Shown: positions 22,778-34,372 of the stretch, one piece after another
How positions within the stretch are numbered: position 1 is the stretch's first letter
Layout of the letters: the number at the start of each line of letters is the position of its first letter
Source of the DNA: Tilletia caries
Lineage: Eukaryota > Basidiomycota > Exobasidiomycetes > Tilletiales > Tilletiaceae
Direction of reading: 5' to 3'
Assembly (NCBI GenBank): GCA_032718865.1
Contig: JALUTQ010000009.1
Location: 186,001-250,000 of the forward strand
DNA length: 64,000 nt
Translations under genes and position numbers: made by a program
Notes under the pieces: generated by a model
What the model saw: only the letters and a program-made list of their open reading frames with translations
What the model was told of the DNA's origin: nothing
Database searches by the model: none

Positions 22778-25027
22778 TCACGCCCTGGATCGGTGTCCAG
22801 CACCCTCCTCATCCTCCTGCTGGTCTTCCTCGTCGTCGTCGTCGTCACCATCTTCCTCCTTCTTCTTCGCGAGCTCCTGAGCGAATGGCGAGGCGAGGCG
22901 GATCCTTTCGCCGTAGATATAAAACACATACACTGAAAGGGGTGGGAGGGGCAGTCACTGCCGTTCAGCATCTTGAACCTTTTTTCTATGCTCTGCGCAG
23001 GTCCGACTCACCCGGGATGACCACAAAGAGGGCGATGAAGCCAAGCAGAGTTGAGGCCCACTGCAGACCCAACTTTTCATACAGGGGCACTGCGTACATC
23101 GTTGCGGCTCCGGCGATACCATCACGGGCAAAGGCGTTGCCAGCCGTGGCTGATGAAGAGTAGGGGCCGTATCTGTTGTGTATAAGAACGAAGAACAATG
23201 TCAGTCCATGAAGCCGGTGATGACGGAGACGAAATGGGTGACACTTACGCGACTATGGAGTAATCGATACTTGACAGATAGATGGCATACTGTGAAGATG
23301 AAGAAGCATCAGTAATCCGCTCGCAGTCAGCTCGCTAGCGACCTTGCAAACTCACATTGGCAATACCAATCAACACCGTGAAGAACATGGGCGCGAGCCA
23401 GTGGACCCGAGGCCAAGATGTCCACGCAAATCCGAACAGTCCGATGCTCAGGAAGGGAGCCAGGAAGAGAAGCCACCAGAGACGGAACTCCGGTGTGACC
23501 TTCTTGTTCTCCCTCAGGAGCCTCTTGAAGCGGTAGTAGGGGATGAAGTACGACAGAGCCGCAATCACGTATCCGATGACGATGCTGTCAGATCCCAAAC
23601 GAATCGACAGAGGGTGGGAGAAGATGTGAGCTCTTGACTATCATCGAGTGTAAGAATAAATCTGAAGTGGGGTAAGCAGCGTAACTCACGGAACATAAGC
23701 AGCACCGATCTGCGCATTGGTAAAGCCCCACTGCTTGTAGACCAACGTGAAAGCTTCGAGCGCCGTGAAGATGAGGGCGTCCGAATATCCAGAAAGGAGG
23801 GACAGGCAGAGCACGATCGGTTCGCGGATGAGCATCTCGAAAGGCCGATACCAAATCACAAAGATGTTCTTCATCGTGAACTCCATCCGATCCGGCTTCT
23901 CGATACCGTCAACGGGAAGCCCTTCGCGCTCCCGTCGCTCGATCTCCCGACCCATCAAGATCGTCGACCGAGTCTCGGGAACCAGGAAGAGATGCGCACC
24001 TTGGGCAGCGACACCCAAGATCAGCTGAAGCCAGATCGTCCATCTCCATCCTGCGAATTCGGCGAGGGCGTTGCAAGGGATCGGTCCGATGGCAGCTCCG
24101 AACACGGAGGCGAACACGACGGCAATGACCGCGGGACCTTGGTGTTCTGGTTCCCACATGTCGGCCATGGTGCCCAAGGTGACGGACCCGCCGGCAGAGA
24201 ACAGACCGCCGAAGAAGCGGCCGACGAGGATGGAGGCAAAGTTGGGCGCGAGGGCGACGGGAAGTTGGAAGACTGCGGTGATGAGATTTGAGAAAGCGAT
24301 GGTCAGTAAAATACTGGAGGTAGACTTGTGTATGTTCCTAACACATACCGTTCACGAGGAAGAGGGATAGTTGCAGGACCCATTTTCTCCCGAGCTCTTC
24401 ACTCCAAGGGGCCCACAGCAGGGACCCGATGGCGTAGAAGACAAGGAATCTGGAAAATCATATGAGATCATCGAGGTCAGTGACCCACACAACCGCACAG
24501 AAGAGCAAACCGGTCGATAGAACTCACAAAGCCTGCCCAACCCTCGCCGCCTGCTCAGTGACCCCGAACTCCTTCGCAATCCCCGACGTCCCACTCGAGT
24601 ACGCACTCGTATTGAAGTTCATCGAGATCTGAATGAGCATGATCACACTCAAGATGACCCACTTCCTCGACTCCGGCAGATTCTTCGCCAGACATCGTTC
24701 GGCTTCCCGTTGTCGTCTTTTGTCCTTCTTCTTGCCCTTGTCCTTCTTCTTCGCATCTTTGTCGGCTTCCTCCTCCTGCTCTTCGGCGGCGAGGTCGGCG
24801 GGTGTGAGGGTGCCGGAGACTTGACCTGCCTTGCCCTTCTTGTTGCTGGGTGAGGTCATGTCGAAGTCGGGAGACTGCTCGAAGCCCGGTGTCTCGAGGT
24901 CGGTATCACTCTCTGAGAGGGACGGGGCTAGACCTCCTTCGCTGTCGGTTGGCTTGAGGTCGGCCTTGATAGCGCTGAGCTGCGAGTTATGCTCAGGAGA
25001 GGCTTTTCTATGCGACTTGCTCGTCAT
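22778..25027 (-). CDS. MFS transporter, DHA1 drug:H+ antiporter type
   Basis: Seven or so exons between the ATG at 25027 and the TGA at 22778-22780, roughly 590 aa. The first exon (24528-25027) gives a 120-residue hydrophilic, charged cytosolic tail followed by the first helix (WVILSVIMLIQISMNF). Later exons give LWAPWSEELGRKWVLQLS (motif A), GRFFGGLFSAGGSVTLGTMA, GPIPCNALAEFAGWRWTIW (the loop and motif C region of 12-helix fungal drug exporters), and C-terminal helices including TMYAVPLYEKLGLQWASTLL. The last exon encodes YVFYIYGERIRLASPFA and then an acidic Lys/Glu/Asp tail. One internal exon, YAIYLSSIDYSIVA, is only about 40 nt. Known relatives export polyamines, azoles and other small molecules at the plasma membrane. 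The substrate cannot be deduced. Confidence 0.82.
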
Positions 25028-26468
25028 TATGTCGTTATAGTCGTGTCCAGACGTTTAAGGGAATGGGGGAGACTAGAATCCGAAATGGAGGGGTGGGATG
25101 TTGGGAAAGGTGAACCGGTATTTAAGGAAACCGGGCTTGAACGATGACAAGGGTCGTGCGGCAGGTTCGATGAAGAAGCCGGCTGGAGGAAATGAGGCAC
25201 CGTCGGGGCAAAAAGGGCCTTCCAAAGGGAACGGTGATCCTATGAGGACCAAGTGTGTTAGCTCTGGACGGCAAGAAGTCGAAAGAGGCCAAACAGATTG
25301 ATGCTGAAGTTTTGGAAGGAAGGAACAAATCAGCAGTCAGGGGGAAGGAAGGGTTCAGCGATCCAATCGAGGCTTGAGGTTCTTCTTTGTATGTAGAGAG
25401 TCCAGCTGGAAGAGAGGCGAAGATAGAACAGCCTGGCCAAGATCAAGAAAGTTGCGTGGTGAAATTGGCTGACGCGCTGACGCTCGTTGGAGAGACGTCA
25501 TGCGTCATGCTCTTGAACCGCTTCGTTCTGTTGCTCATGCGCTCATGAGAAAGGCCAAATAAAGGACCGATGCACAGATCGAGCTCCACCGGCTGCTATG
25601 ACAACTGGCAGTAGAGTGGGTGGAGGCGGGTGTCGAAGAATATAAGAGTCAGCAGCGGCGTTCCGCGTTGCGCGTTGCCCATTCAATTGTGGAACAGGAC
25701 GATGATCGATGATGGTGGATGGGTCGTGGTGAGAAGAGACCCTAAATTAAACCCTGTCGAGCGCTCCCCAGGCCGCTGTGCCGGCGGACGGAGCGGGTTA
25801 TGCACCACCTGCAAGGGCGACTCACCTCGGGAAGCAGGCGGGAACGCTTTGACTGGGTCCGATCCACATGCCACATGCCCGCCTGTGGAACTTTACATTT
25901 GCACTTTGTCTGCATCCTCCGCTGCCGTCCAAAGTCCCAAACGTTCCCTTTGTTCCATCTGCTGTCAAAATGACGTACCGACCGCGCTCAGCGCTCAGCA
26001 ACGCCGACGTACCCATCGACGAATGTGTGACGGGTGGCATCCTATGCTTGCCCACCCTGTTCACTGGCGACTGTACGATATCCTTACTGGCAGGTGAGAG
26101 GAGACGTAAATGGATGAACGATGCTGAACGGCCCAGTATAACGTTGCGTCGCAGCCAACCCGGTCCGGTCCGACCCAAATTCACATTTCGTCCATCCCTG
26201 CTTCATTTATCCACTTCGACAGTTCGAACCCTTTCCAACAAGTTTCGGCGCAACAGTCGCGCAGTCGCCATGGCCGACGATAATGATAGGCGCTAGTATG
26301 GCCCAAAATGATGGCGGAGACGCTGGCGGCTGGACGATGGTGCTCGAGCCTGGCTCCCAGCAACGAAATGAGGATGAACGAAACTGATCCAAAGCCTTTC
26401 CATCGAAAGAGCACAGTCCATTCTATCTGTTGCATTCCCTGTTCTACATGTCTTCTATCCCAACCAAA
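25028..26468. other. Intergenic region, about 1.4 kb
   Basis: Lies between the divergently placed MFS start and the YTP1-like stop codon. Several open frames of 60-155 codons exist but overlap each other and show no domain or plausible exon structure. Two tiny frames (ATG at 26271 and 26298) are too short to judge. No gene is supported. Confidence 0.45.
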
Positions 26469-28813
26469 TTAGCGCCTCGCCAGAAGCCGCGGACGATCCG
26501 CACTGTCCCCCTCCTCATCGTCAAACGGGTCCTCCCCTTCCCCTTCCTCGTCGTTCTCCTCATCCGACTCGGCAAACAGCACGTGCGCTTGAGCCCCATG
26601 CCCGTTACCCAGCACAGCCTCTTTCTCGGTCCTATCTCCTTGTGAACTTGCAGCCGCCGCCGTACTCGAACTCCTGCCGTTTGCCAAGATCCCGCGTCGG
26701 TGTGGGCCTTTGGCTGGACCTGCATTGTTCGCACCGATCCGTCCAGCTGGAGGAATCGGTGTCGCACTGATGCTCTCGCTTCGACGTGATAAGAGCGGCA
26801 CATAGTCACTCTCTCCTCTCTCCCCGTTGCGAGCACTGCCACCGCCTTGCTCGAGTTGTCCGCTTGGCAGGATGGAAGATTGCGGTCCTCCGGCTGCTTG
26901 CCCGCGATAGCCGCCCATAGAGACGTAGAGATCGATAAGGACGCTGCGTAAGACCAAGATGAGTTGGTGAGACTATCTTCCCAAAAGCAGAGCCAAATAG
27001 CCTTGAAACTCACTTGAACCACAAGAAAAGACCCAACGAGATCGAAAAGTCGATCAAGCCCCAAGTGACAGCGTCGACCCCCTGCCCGTCGGCCCATCTC
27101 AACTCCTCGTCCGTCGCGCTGATGAACAGCATCCCGGCCGCCGTCAGGAGGTAGGGCGGTAAATACTGAAAAGTCTTGACCTCGAACCATGCGGATCGCT
27201 CATACCGGACTGCGCCAGTTCGCTCGTCGCGGTGGGAGGAATGGAGTCTGTTGTTCTCGTCGGGAGGCAGAATCTCTGCCTCCTCACCTTCACCCACCTC
27301 TTCTTCCCCCTCGGTGTGGCTTGTCTGGGCTGATACTGCTGCATTTCTCCGTCTTTGCCTGGTCGGCTGCGGCGGAATGTGGCCTGTAGGACCGTCTTGC
27401 AGGACGAAGCAAATCTCGATAATACGGGCAAGACCGGCGGCCATGAGGACGTATCCAAATAGCGCATGCACCATCGTAGAAATCATCTACCATAACCCAA
27501 AGCGCACAAAATCACACAGTCAGCAGGCTCGCAGGGTATGTAGGGATGCCATATGCAATATGCGATGAAAAGCTCACCAAAACCTGAGCATGTGAGCTCA
27601 TTGCCCAACCGGTGAAGATGAGCATGAGACCGGGGAAGACGGATCGACGGCCGCCGCGGGAGAGCCATATGCCGACTGCGCCACCAAAGATCCACAAGAC
27701 GCCCATCCTGTGAGGTTAGAAAGCAACAGGTCAGTAAGTGTGCTTGCTCAAGCTGAAGATCGCGTACACTCTACTCACATCGTGTGCTGGAGGTCCTTAT
27801 GGGTCTAAGGTGTTAGGGAAAGGGTAATGTCAGTCTAAAGCCGCAGCATGTGCGGGTAGTATCACACAATTGAACAACTCACCCATTTCCCGCCCTGATG
27901 CTCCGTCAGAGCATTCACCCACCCCCAGACGAAGATGACCCAGCTGTCAAACCACTCCTGACTATGTCCTCTCCTATGAAGCCACCCGACAGCCGCCTTC
28001 ATCATGATGAGCATGATGACTGCATACCCTTGAGACGCAGACCCCATGATGTGATGGGCGAGACACTGGCCCAAGTGACCGCCAAGACACCACGAGCGGA
28101 GGGTGATGACCCCAAAAAGACACTGCACCCAACCCACGACAGGAAACCCCCGTCCAAGTAAACCATGTACGACCAATACCGTCGGCCGGACGAATCGCTC
28201 GAGCCGCCAGCGCAGGTGGAGCTTGAGGTAGATGCCCAGCACGGTCTGTGCTGCGAGGTAGAAGATCATGAGGGAGGCGAGGGTTCCGTGGGCTGAGTGC
28301 GGGAAGGAGCGGCCCTTGTGGCCATGCCCGAGGAAGTAGCCTCCGGTAGTGAGGAGCAGACTGAGGGCGGAGAGGGGGACGTGAAGTCGATGGCGTACGA
28401 GTCCGAGGACCATCGTCACTGTGATTACATTCCAGAAGAAGAAGCCGAAGTCAGCATTTTCTCACGCAGCGCCAACGTGGTGTTACCCTTTGCTGTAAGC
28501 CTGGAAAGGGGGAATGCAACTCACGGGGAAAGAGGATGATCCAGGTGAACGCTTGGACGAGCATGTGTATCCACAGGACGGAGTCGATGGGCACCGTGTC
28601 GTCCGCAGGGCCATCGTGATGATGAGGATGTGCTGCGACGCCCACTGCCGCTGCCGCTGCGGCCACCACGAGCAGCACCATCCGCGGCCGTACCGCAGCC
28701 ATGGATAGGACGCCCCGAGCAGCCGTCCTTGTTCGTGCTGCGCTCATGAATGTCGATGTCGATGTCGATGTCGATGTTGTTGTCCGCGTCGTTGTCGGCG
28801 ACTTCGAAGTCAT
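26469..28813 (-). CDS. YTP1-like integral membrane protein
   Basis: Six exons. Visible pieces are 28813 to about 28527, about 28399 to 27878, a 26-nt microexon 27779-27804, 27707 to about 27578, about 27484-27014, and about 26943-26469. A Thr/Ser repeat comes first, then a hydrophobic signal (MVLLVVAAAAAAVGVAAHPH), then PIDSVLWIHMLVQAFTWIIL, which is the DUF2427-type start. Further helices follow: HVPLSALSLLLTTGGYF, THKDLQHTMMG (joined through the microexon), ISTMVHALFGYVLMAAGLAR and TWGLIDFSISLGLFLWF. The C-terminal 160 aa are hydrophilic and acidic. The order and the HKDLQHTMMG junction fit the fungal YTP1 family, multi-spanning membrane proteins of unclear function. The true start may be one of three downstream in-frame ATGs. 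Confidence 0.8.
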
Positions 28814-29027
28814 GCCTTCCTTCTGACAAGTGAGTTGCTTGCATGTCGATCGCGGATTTCTGGTGCCGGCGGTTCGGACGAAAGGCTCCGAGCAGTGACG
28901 AATCCTGCGGGCCGTGATTTCCGGAATGTGGAGGCTGCACTCACTTCACTTCCGCTCACTTGGCAGGGGATCAAGCGATGATGAGGGGCTCGACCTCGAC
29001 GTCGACGACAACAGCAACAGCGACAGC

Positions 29028-29074
<47 letters not shown>

Positions 29075-29107
29075 GCGCGGTGCGCTCCTATCTCCCCGCC
29101 CTCAGCC
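28814..29107. promoter_or_regulatory. Divergent promoter with AC microsatellite
   Basis: This short gap separates the leftward YTP1-like gene from the rightward small membrane-protein gene and must hold both promoters. An AC repeat of about 21 units (29031-29072) lies in it. Regulatory role is inferred from position. Confidence 0.5.
29031..29072. repeat. (AC)n microsatellite, about 21 units
   Basis: Uninterrupted AC dinucleotides, followed by ACGCGCGCGG. About 35 bp upstream of the start codon at 29108. Confidence 0.9.
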
Positions 29108-29701
29108 ATGTTCGGAAAAAGGTGAGTCACTTCGTCAGCCTTCCCTCCCAACCACGCGTTCCCCCAGCTGACAACTTCCCGCAACGGTTCCCGGCCCAGC
29201 AGAGACACCTCCGCCCTCCCAACACCGGGCACCCACGCCCCGGACTTCATCAAACCCCTCGCCTACGCCAGCCTCGCCATCCCGGTCATCTTCCTCATCA
29301 TAGCCGGATTCTGGATCGCCCTTCGGTTTGGGAGCTCCAATATTAACCCGGCCGATGTGGATATGAACACTCCTGAGGATGAGGAGGATGACGATGATGA
29401 GGAGCAGGGGGAGAAGGAGGGGGAGGAGAAGGTTGCAGGGAGGAGGAGGGGAGATGGTGACGGTCAGATGCAGCCTTTGTTGGAGGATGACGAGGATGAT
29501 GATGAGGGCGTGTACGAGGTACGGCCAAACGGAACAGCACCCTCCCCAACTCAAACCGGACGCAAGAGCGGGGACGCAGCAGATCAACCACAACCAGCAG
29601 CAGAAGCAGCTTCTTCTGATTCTCAGGCACGGTCGAACAAGTGGAAGATCCAGCCGGGCTTCAGCACGACGACGAAGAGCTTGCGCGGGAAGGAGAGGTG
29701 A
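29108..29701 (+). CDS. Small single-pass membrane protein, unknown function
   Basis: Two exons, join(29108..29121, 29203..29701), 170 aa. The first exon codes only MFGK plus two bases of the next codon. The intron has a GTGAGT donor and ends in CAGCAG, so either AG could be used, giving 170 or 171 aa in the same frame. Residues about 20-45 (PLAYASLAIPVIFLIIAGFW) form one transmembrane helix. The short N-terminus is RDTSALPTPGTHAPDF. The remaining 120 residues are very acidic (EDEEDDDDEEQGEKEGEE) and then Ser/Gln-rich, with a PLLEDDEDDDEG patch. There is no signal peptide, so it is probably a signal-anchored protein. I do not recognise the family. The tight spacing to the divergent YTP1-like gene suggests shared regulation but does not prove it. 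Confidence 0.6.
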
Positions 29702-30018
29702 AGAGGAAATTCGTCGTAGATCACCCCCCTGGACCCGACTCAGCAGGATCCCCGTTCTTGTATTGCGTCGCAACCTCACAGACAGTGCGTCAATCTGATT
29801 GTTCACTTTATCTTGAAGAGGACAAGGCAGTAGAGATGCCAGTCCAAGTGTCCTTTGAGGACTCGTCCGTGCCGCCCGTGCAGAGCTCATGCACCCAGCC
29901 ATGCAGACTTCAAGCATTCTATTCTTCAGATTTGGGCGATATCAAAGACCACCACAAAAAAAAAAGACCGCTCGCCCTCCCCAATCCCCAGCCGAGGTAG
30001 GTACCAAGGGCACCCGCA
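29702..30018. other. Convergent intergenic region
   Basis: 3' space between the small membrane-protein gene and HIS1. It includes an A tract around 29952-29963. No gene is supported. Confidence 0.5.
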
Positions 30019-31496
30019 TCAAACCCGGCAATTGTGCAACGCAGTAACCAACACATCCTCCGCCCCCGCCGCCTCCAACTTATCCATAACCTCCGCAATC
30101 TGCCCCTTCAACACCATCACACTAACCGCGGACCAGCCGTCCTCGCGCAGGGGGCTCACCGTCGCCGCCCTTCGGCCGGGTGTGATCTTGAGCACGGTCT
30201 CGAGCGCAGTCTTGTACACGTTGTACTGGCACAGCACGTACTTGTCCGCCGCGATCACGCCGCGGATTCGGGAGGTGATCAGGTCGATGAGCGCGGAGGC
30301 GGCGGAGGGGGTCGTTCTTGAGGTCGTCGTCGTTGTTGCTGTTGGTGCTGGTGGTTGTGGTTGTTGCTCGGATGTGGAGGAGGAGGAGGAGGAGGAGGAC
30401 GGGGGTTGTGGAGGGGCATTGAGGTCGGCGCTGCTGAAGCGTCGGATGGCCTCGATGCGCGGGTGGGATGTGACGGAGCGGATCAGGACAGCTTGGGAAG
30501 AGAGGAGGGTGCTGATGGGGTGAAGACCGCAGGCGCGCATCGTCTCGCCGGATTCTGGAAAGACCGCGAGGCAGAGGGGAGGCGAATTGTCAGTAGTGAG
30601 AACCAGTAGGCACGCAGCTCTTGCTTGTGAACGCACCGACAAGGTCGACTGCTCGCCCAAGAAAGGAAGGTCGAAATCGAGGAGGTTTCGTGATGCGCGC
30701 GTGCGTGGAATCAGGAGGAAATAAATGTGAGTCGCCAGAAGCGCAGCGGACGACACCACCAAACCTTCGATCATACGCACCAATTCCATCTGCAACACCC
30801 AGCGCGCAGGCCGCCTCGACACTACCGCCGACATACTCAATCTCCGTGGGCGGCAGAACCTCCAACCCCTCCGCCTTCCTCTTCTCATTCACCTCCGCAT
30901 CGAGCTTCTTGAAGTACGCCCCCGCGAGTGTATCAAAGCTCGTAGCAACCTTCTTCCCCACCAACTGCTCCACGCTCTCAATCGGCTTGCGGCTCTCAGG
31001 GCTCTGCCCATCCGCAAGCGGCGCAGTCTCATCGACCTTCTCGGGAACCTGGACTTGCAACTTGCACTTCCCGAATCCGAGCTCGATGACTTCTGTGACG
31101 AGGTTCCCGATTTGCGGGCCCGCTTCGGCGACCATGTCTTGTCCGGTGATTCCCAGGTCGACGTTGCCCTGGCCGACGAAGCGGGGGATGTCGGCTGCGG
31201 GGAGGAAGACGAGGGCGATGGGCAGGTTTTGGACGAGGGCGACGTCGAGCCTGTGGGCGCGCTTGAATTGGACGTCGGCGCCGGAGAGGAGCTCGAGACA
31301 CTTTTCGTAGAGGCGGCCTGGAGAGATTTCCCGGGTGCAGAGAGGGAGCAGGGCAAGGACATGCATGGGTCAGGCTGGGAGTGTGCACGTGCTTGGGGGG
31401 GATGGATTCCCTTTATCTGTGTGACTACTCACCCTTCTTGGGTATGGCGAAGAGGAGCCTGCCTGTGAGATTCTCTGCGCTGAGGAGGGTGCTCAT
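30019..31496 (-). CDS. HIS1: ATP phosphoribosyltransferase (HIS1)
   Basis: Four exons, complement(30019..30554, 30637..30648, 30781..31317, 31433..31496), 382 aa. The 12-nt third exon encodes only the VDLV junction, which is needed to restore the conserved GVADGIVDLVESGETMRA. Other signatures are LLFAIPKKGRLYEKCLELL at the start, DIPRFVGQGNVDLGITGQDM, and PTEIEYVGGSVEAACALG. The C-terminal regulatory domain begins after a Ser/Thr/Gln/Pro linker and contains DKYVLCQYNVYK, ITPGRRAATVSPL and EVMDKLEAAGAEDVLVTALH. The enzyme catalyses the first step of histidine biosynthesis (ATP + PRPP) in the cytosol and is normally feedback-inhibited by histidine through this C-terminal domain. The Ser/Thr-rich linker of about 40 aa between the two parts is longer than I would expect for the family. 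Confidence 0.96.
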
Positions 31497-31828
31497 CCTG
31501 TTTCTTATCCCTGGGGCTGTCAGTGGTGCTGTGTCTGCTCTTTGCGCAGCTATGTCCTGTGAGCTGTGAGCGATGGAGGCAGGCTGGAAGGACGCAGGGA
31601 AGCGTCAAGCGTGGAAGCCGTCCAAGTGAGTGATGAGTGAACGGCGATTGGCCTTCTTCTCGTCTCTCTGCCCGATGGCGAACTCACAAAAACCAGCGAA
31701 AATTCTGAGTCACCGTAGCATGTACTCGTAGCACGAACGAAACGGAAATCAAAACTCTTTGCTCTTGCTCGCTCTGACCATGGACACGGACATGGACATG
31801 GATGGATGCGTATGTACAGAGAGCGCCG
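31497..31828. other. Intergenic region between HIS1 start and PMI stop
   Basis: Holds the upstream flank of HIS1 and the 3' flank of the mannose-6-phosphate isomerase gene. No other feature is seen. Confidence 0.5.
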
Positions 31829-33390
31829 TCAAGGTGTCTTTGGCTGGCAGACAGCGATGTACGCCTCCAGCTCGTCGCCCTCGATCTGAATCGCAGTTCC
31901 CTTGCCCACAATCAACACGCTGCCCTCTCGCAGATCATAGCTGACCTCCTTGTCCTTGTCCTGGTCCTTCTCCGCGCCCTCTTCAAATCCTCTGATCCGC
32001 CCACCGCCTCGGACCACGCCCACGATAGCGATTCCGTCCAGTGTTCCCAGTGCATCCTTCTCGTTCGTAAAGAACCGCACCGAGTGAGATGATTCCTTCC
32101 CCCCGAGCACGATCTTGACCACGTCAAACTCCTCCACGGGGATCCGATAGATGCTCGCCCCCTTGTTCGCCGGCAGCGGTTCCGCCCGAATCTTGAACTC
32201 GGAAACCGGCTTGAACTCATACGTGAGCATCTTGGCGAACAGCTCCACCGTCGCCACGCACGGTTCCGGTCCGAACGCTGCATTTTCCACATTCACGCTT
32301 GCGGGCATCGCCTCGATGATGTCCCCCGAGAGCCAGGCGTGGATGGTGTCCGCGGGCGCGTAGATGCATTCGCCCGGTTCGAGGCTGGCGAGGTTCATGA
32401 AGACGGGAGCGGCGAAGACTCCGCTGTCGCCCGGGTACTGTTCATTCAGCTCCAGAATGAGGGATCTCAGCTGTTCGCCCTCCACACCCGGCCAGGCGTG
32501 TTCGTCCCCCTTCCCCTTCTCCGCCCGGGTCACGACGTGCTTGATAGCCGAACCAAGCAGCAGCCGGTCCGCACCGAGCAAACGCCCAATGGCAGCACTG
32601 GCCTTGTCATGCCACGAGTACGGCGAATGCGCGCGCTGATGCGGATGCACAATCTCATGATACGGATCCACCATATCCTGCACGAGATGCTTGCTCACGC
32701 CCACAGGCACGTTCCGCGCGAGGAACAAGGCGTGCAACTCGGGAAGGAGCTCCATACGCTGCGTGATGAGTTCCGGCGGGGCGAAGCCGATGAAGCCCCG
32801 GAAGGGCGTCAGGGCCAGTGCGATCTCGGGCTTATGGACCGCGTCGAATCGGACTTGCTGCGAGTCCTCGCGGCCCGGTTCGGCCTCGTACAGCTTCGCG
32901 GCGAGCTCGGCGTCCGGGTGGGCCTGGAGTGGGAGCGCTTTACCCGCGGAGAGGATCTTGAAGAGGATGGGCACGCCGCCGTGGGTGTCGGTGTCGATCC
33001 AGGGCATCTTCCGGAGCAGACGGCCGCCGAGGAGCTCGTACTTGCGACTGCGCAGCACGTCGGAGAGGAGCTGTTCCTTTTGGTGGGACGTGCCGTCGTC
33101 GCCCGTCGTAGTGGTGGAGGAAGCGATTGTGCTGGGACCTTTGATATGGGTGGCCCCTTGCCAGAACTCTCCGTATGGGGTGTCGGGGTCGAGCTCGTGC
33201 TTGCCCTGTGCAGCTGCATGTCCTCCAGATTCGTACAGCCGGGCTGCGAGGGAAGAAGCCCCGACTTTTCCCCAGTCGAATACCTGAATCGAGCTGTGCT
33301 GTAATGATGATCAAGAAAGTGAGCCGTTCGCATCCTGGACCGCGTGTTCGCTGGAACATATGTACTCACCACGGGTTGTAGGAAGACCAT
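31829..33390 (-). CDS. PMI1: Mannose-6-phosphate isomerase
   Basis: Two exons, complement(31829..33298, 33370..33390), 496 aa; the first exon codes seven residues (MVFLQPV) and the intron is 71 bp. The type I PMI core is clear: IQVFDWGKVGASSLAARLY near the start, PILFKILSAGKALPLQAHPD (zinc-binding Gln and His), then HKPEIALALTPFRGFIGF with a zinc-ligand Glu. Later come EPGECIYAPADTIHAWLSGD (zinc-ligand His) and EAMPASVNVENAAFGP. The enzyme interconverts fructose 6-phosphate and mannose 6-phosphate, feeding GDP-mannose for cell wall, glycosylation and GPI anchors. Two loops look expanded: around residues 40-60 (Ser/Thr-rich) and around EKGKGDEHAWPGVEGE. Full length. Confidence 0.95.
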
Positions 33391-34372
33391 GGTTGCCTTC
33401 AGGACTTACAAGCTGTGTGGGAGACGATTGCTGTTGAAAGACGGGGGGAAGAGATGAGCACCCGGGAGTGTGGAGGATATATACGCTTCCCGGAACACTG
33501 GATCAGATGCGGGAGGAGGGAGAAGAGTCAGCCAGACAAAAGGATTCATCCACACCGCCGGCCTGCGCTGATCCGCAACCATGAGGTGAGTGAGTGAGTG
33601 CGTTGCTTGTCTCAATCCCTCTTGCCCGTGGGCCGTGGCCTGCTGAATTCGAGGCAGCGCTGCCCAGCGTCGCAGAGGGGGAGTCAGTAGTCAGTGCTTG
33701 GTCGGGTGGTGTTCAGATGCTTCGTGCACGCCAGGGCCCAGGGTCCACCTTGATCGGGAACCCCCGCCTCAAGCACCAAGCATGTATGGTCGATCGAGGC
33801 TGAGGCTGTGGCTGTCCGTGATGGCAACCGCATCCGCCATCACCAATCCCATTTCCCTTCGCCGCTGGGGGAAGGAGCCAGCGTAAATGCGTGAACCTCG
33901 AGCGCGTGACCTTGACGCGTGACGCGGTCGTGGGGGTCGCGTCGGTGGAAGATGTTTTTGAAGCCCGAGAGAAGGGGAGAAGGGGAGAACAAAGGGAAGG
34001 ACTCGACATGAAGTCGTTGTCGAGAGCTCGAGCTCGAGCTCGATCAAGAACTCGAGATTCGAGAAGCAGGATGAGCGATGAGCGCATGGGGGAGCACGAA
34101 GCACAGAGGACCTCCATCTTCCTTGCCTCAATTCATTCTCAGCACAGCTCAGCACAGCACAACCACACACAGTTCGCTCTCACGCAGTCTTCCATTCGTC
34201 TCGCGCATCTAGGCTCCCCTTCTCAGCGCACGAAGCAGGTGAGTCGCTCTGTCCCCGCCCTCACCGAAGCTCACGCTCTGCCCCTGACTCGCAATCTTCG
34301 AACGCATCACACAGCGGGGACGACGCCGTGCTGGGCTTCAACAGGCTCAGGACAGACTCCGGCTATCTCGCC
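33391..34372. promoter_or_regulatory. Divergent intergenic region between PMI and the chromodomain gene
   Basis: About 980 bp containing both promoters. A GAGCTC/CTCGAG-rich palindromic patch lies at about 34020-34060. A likely 5' leader intron for the chromodomain gene spans about 34239-34314 (GTGAGTCGCT donor, CACACAG acceptor). No separate gene is supported. Confidence 0.5.
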
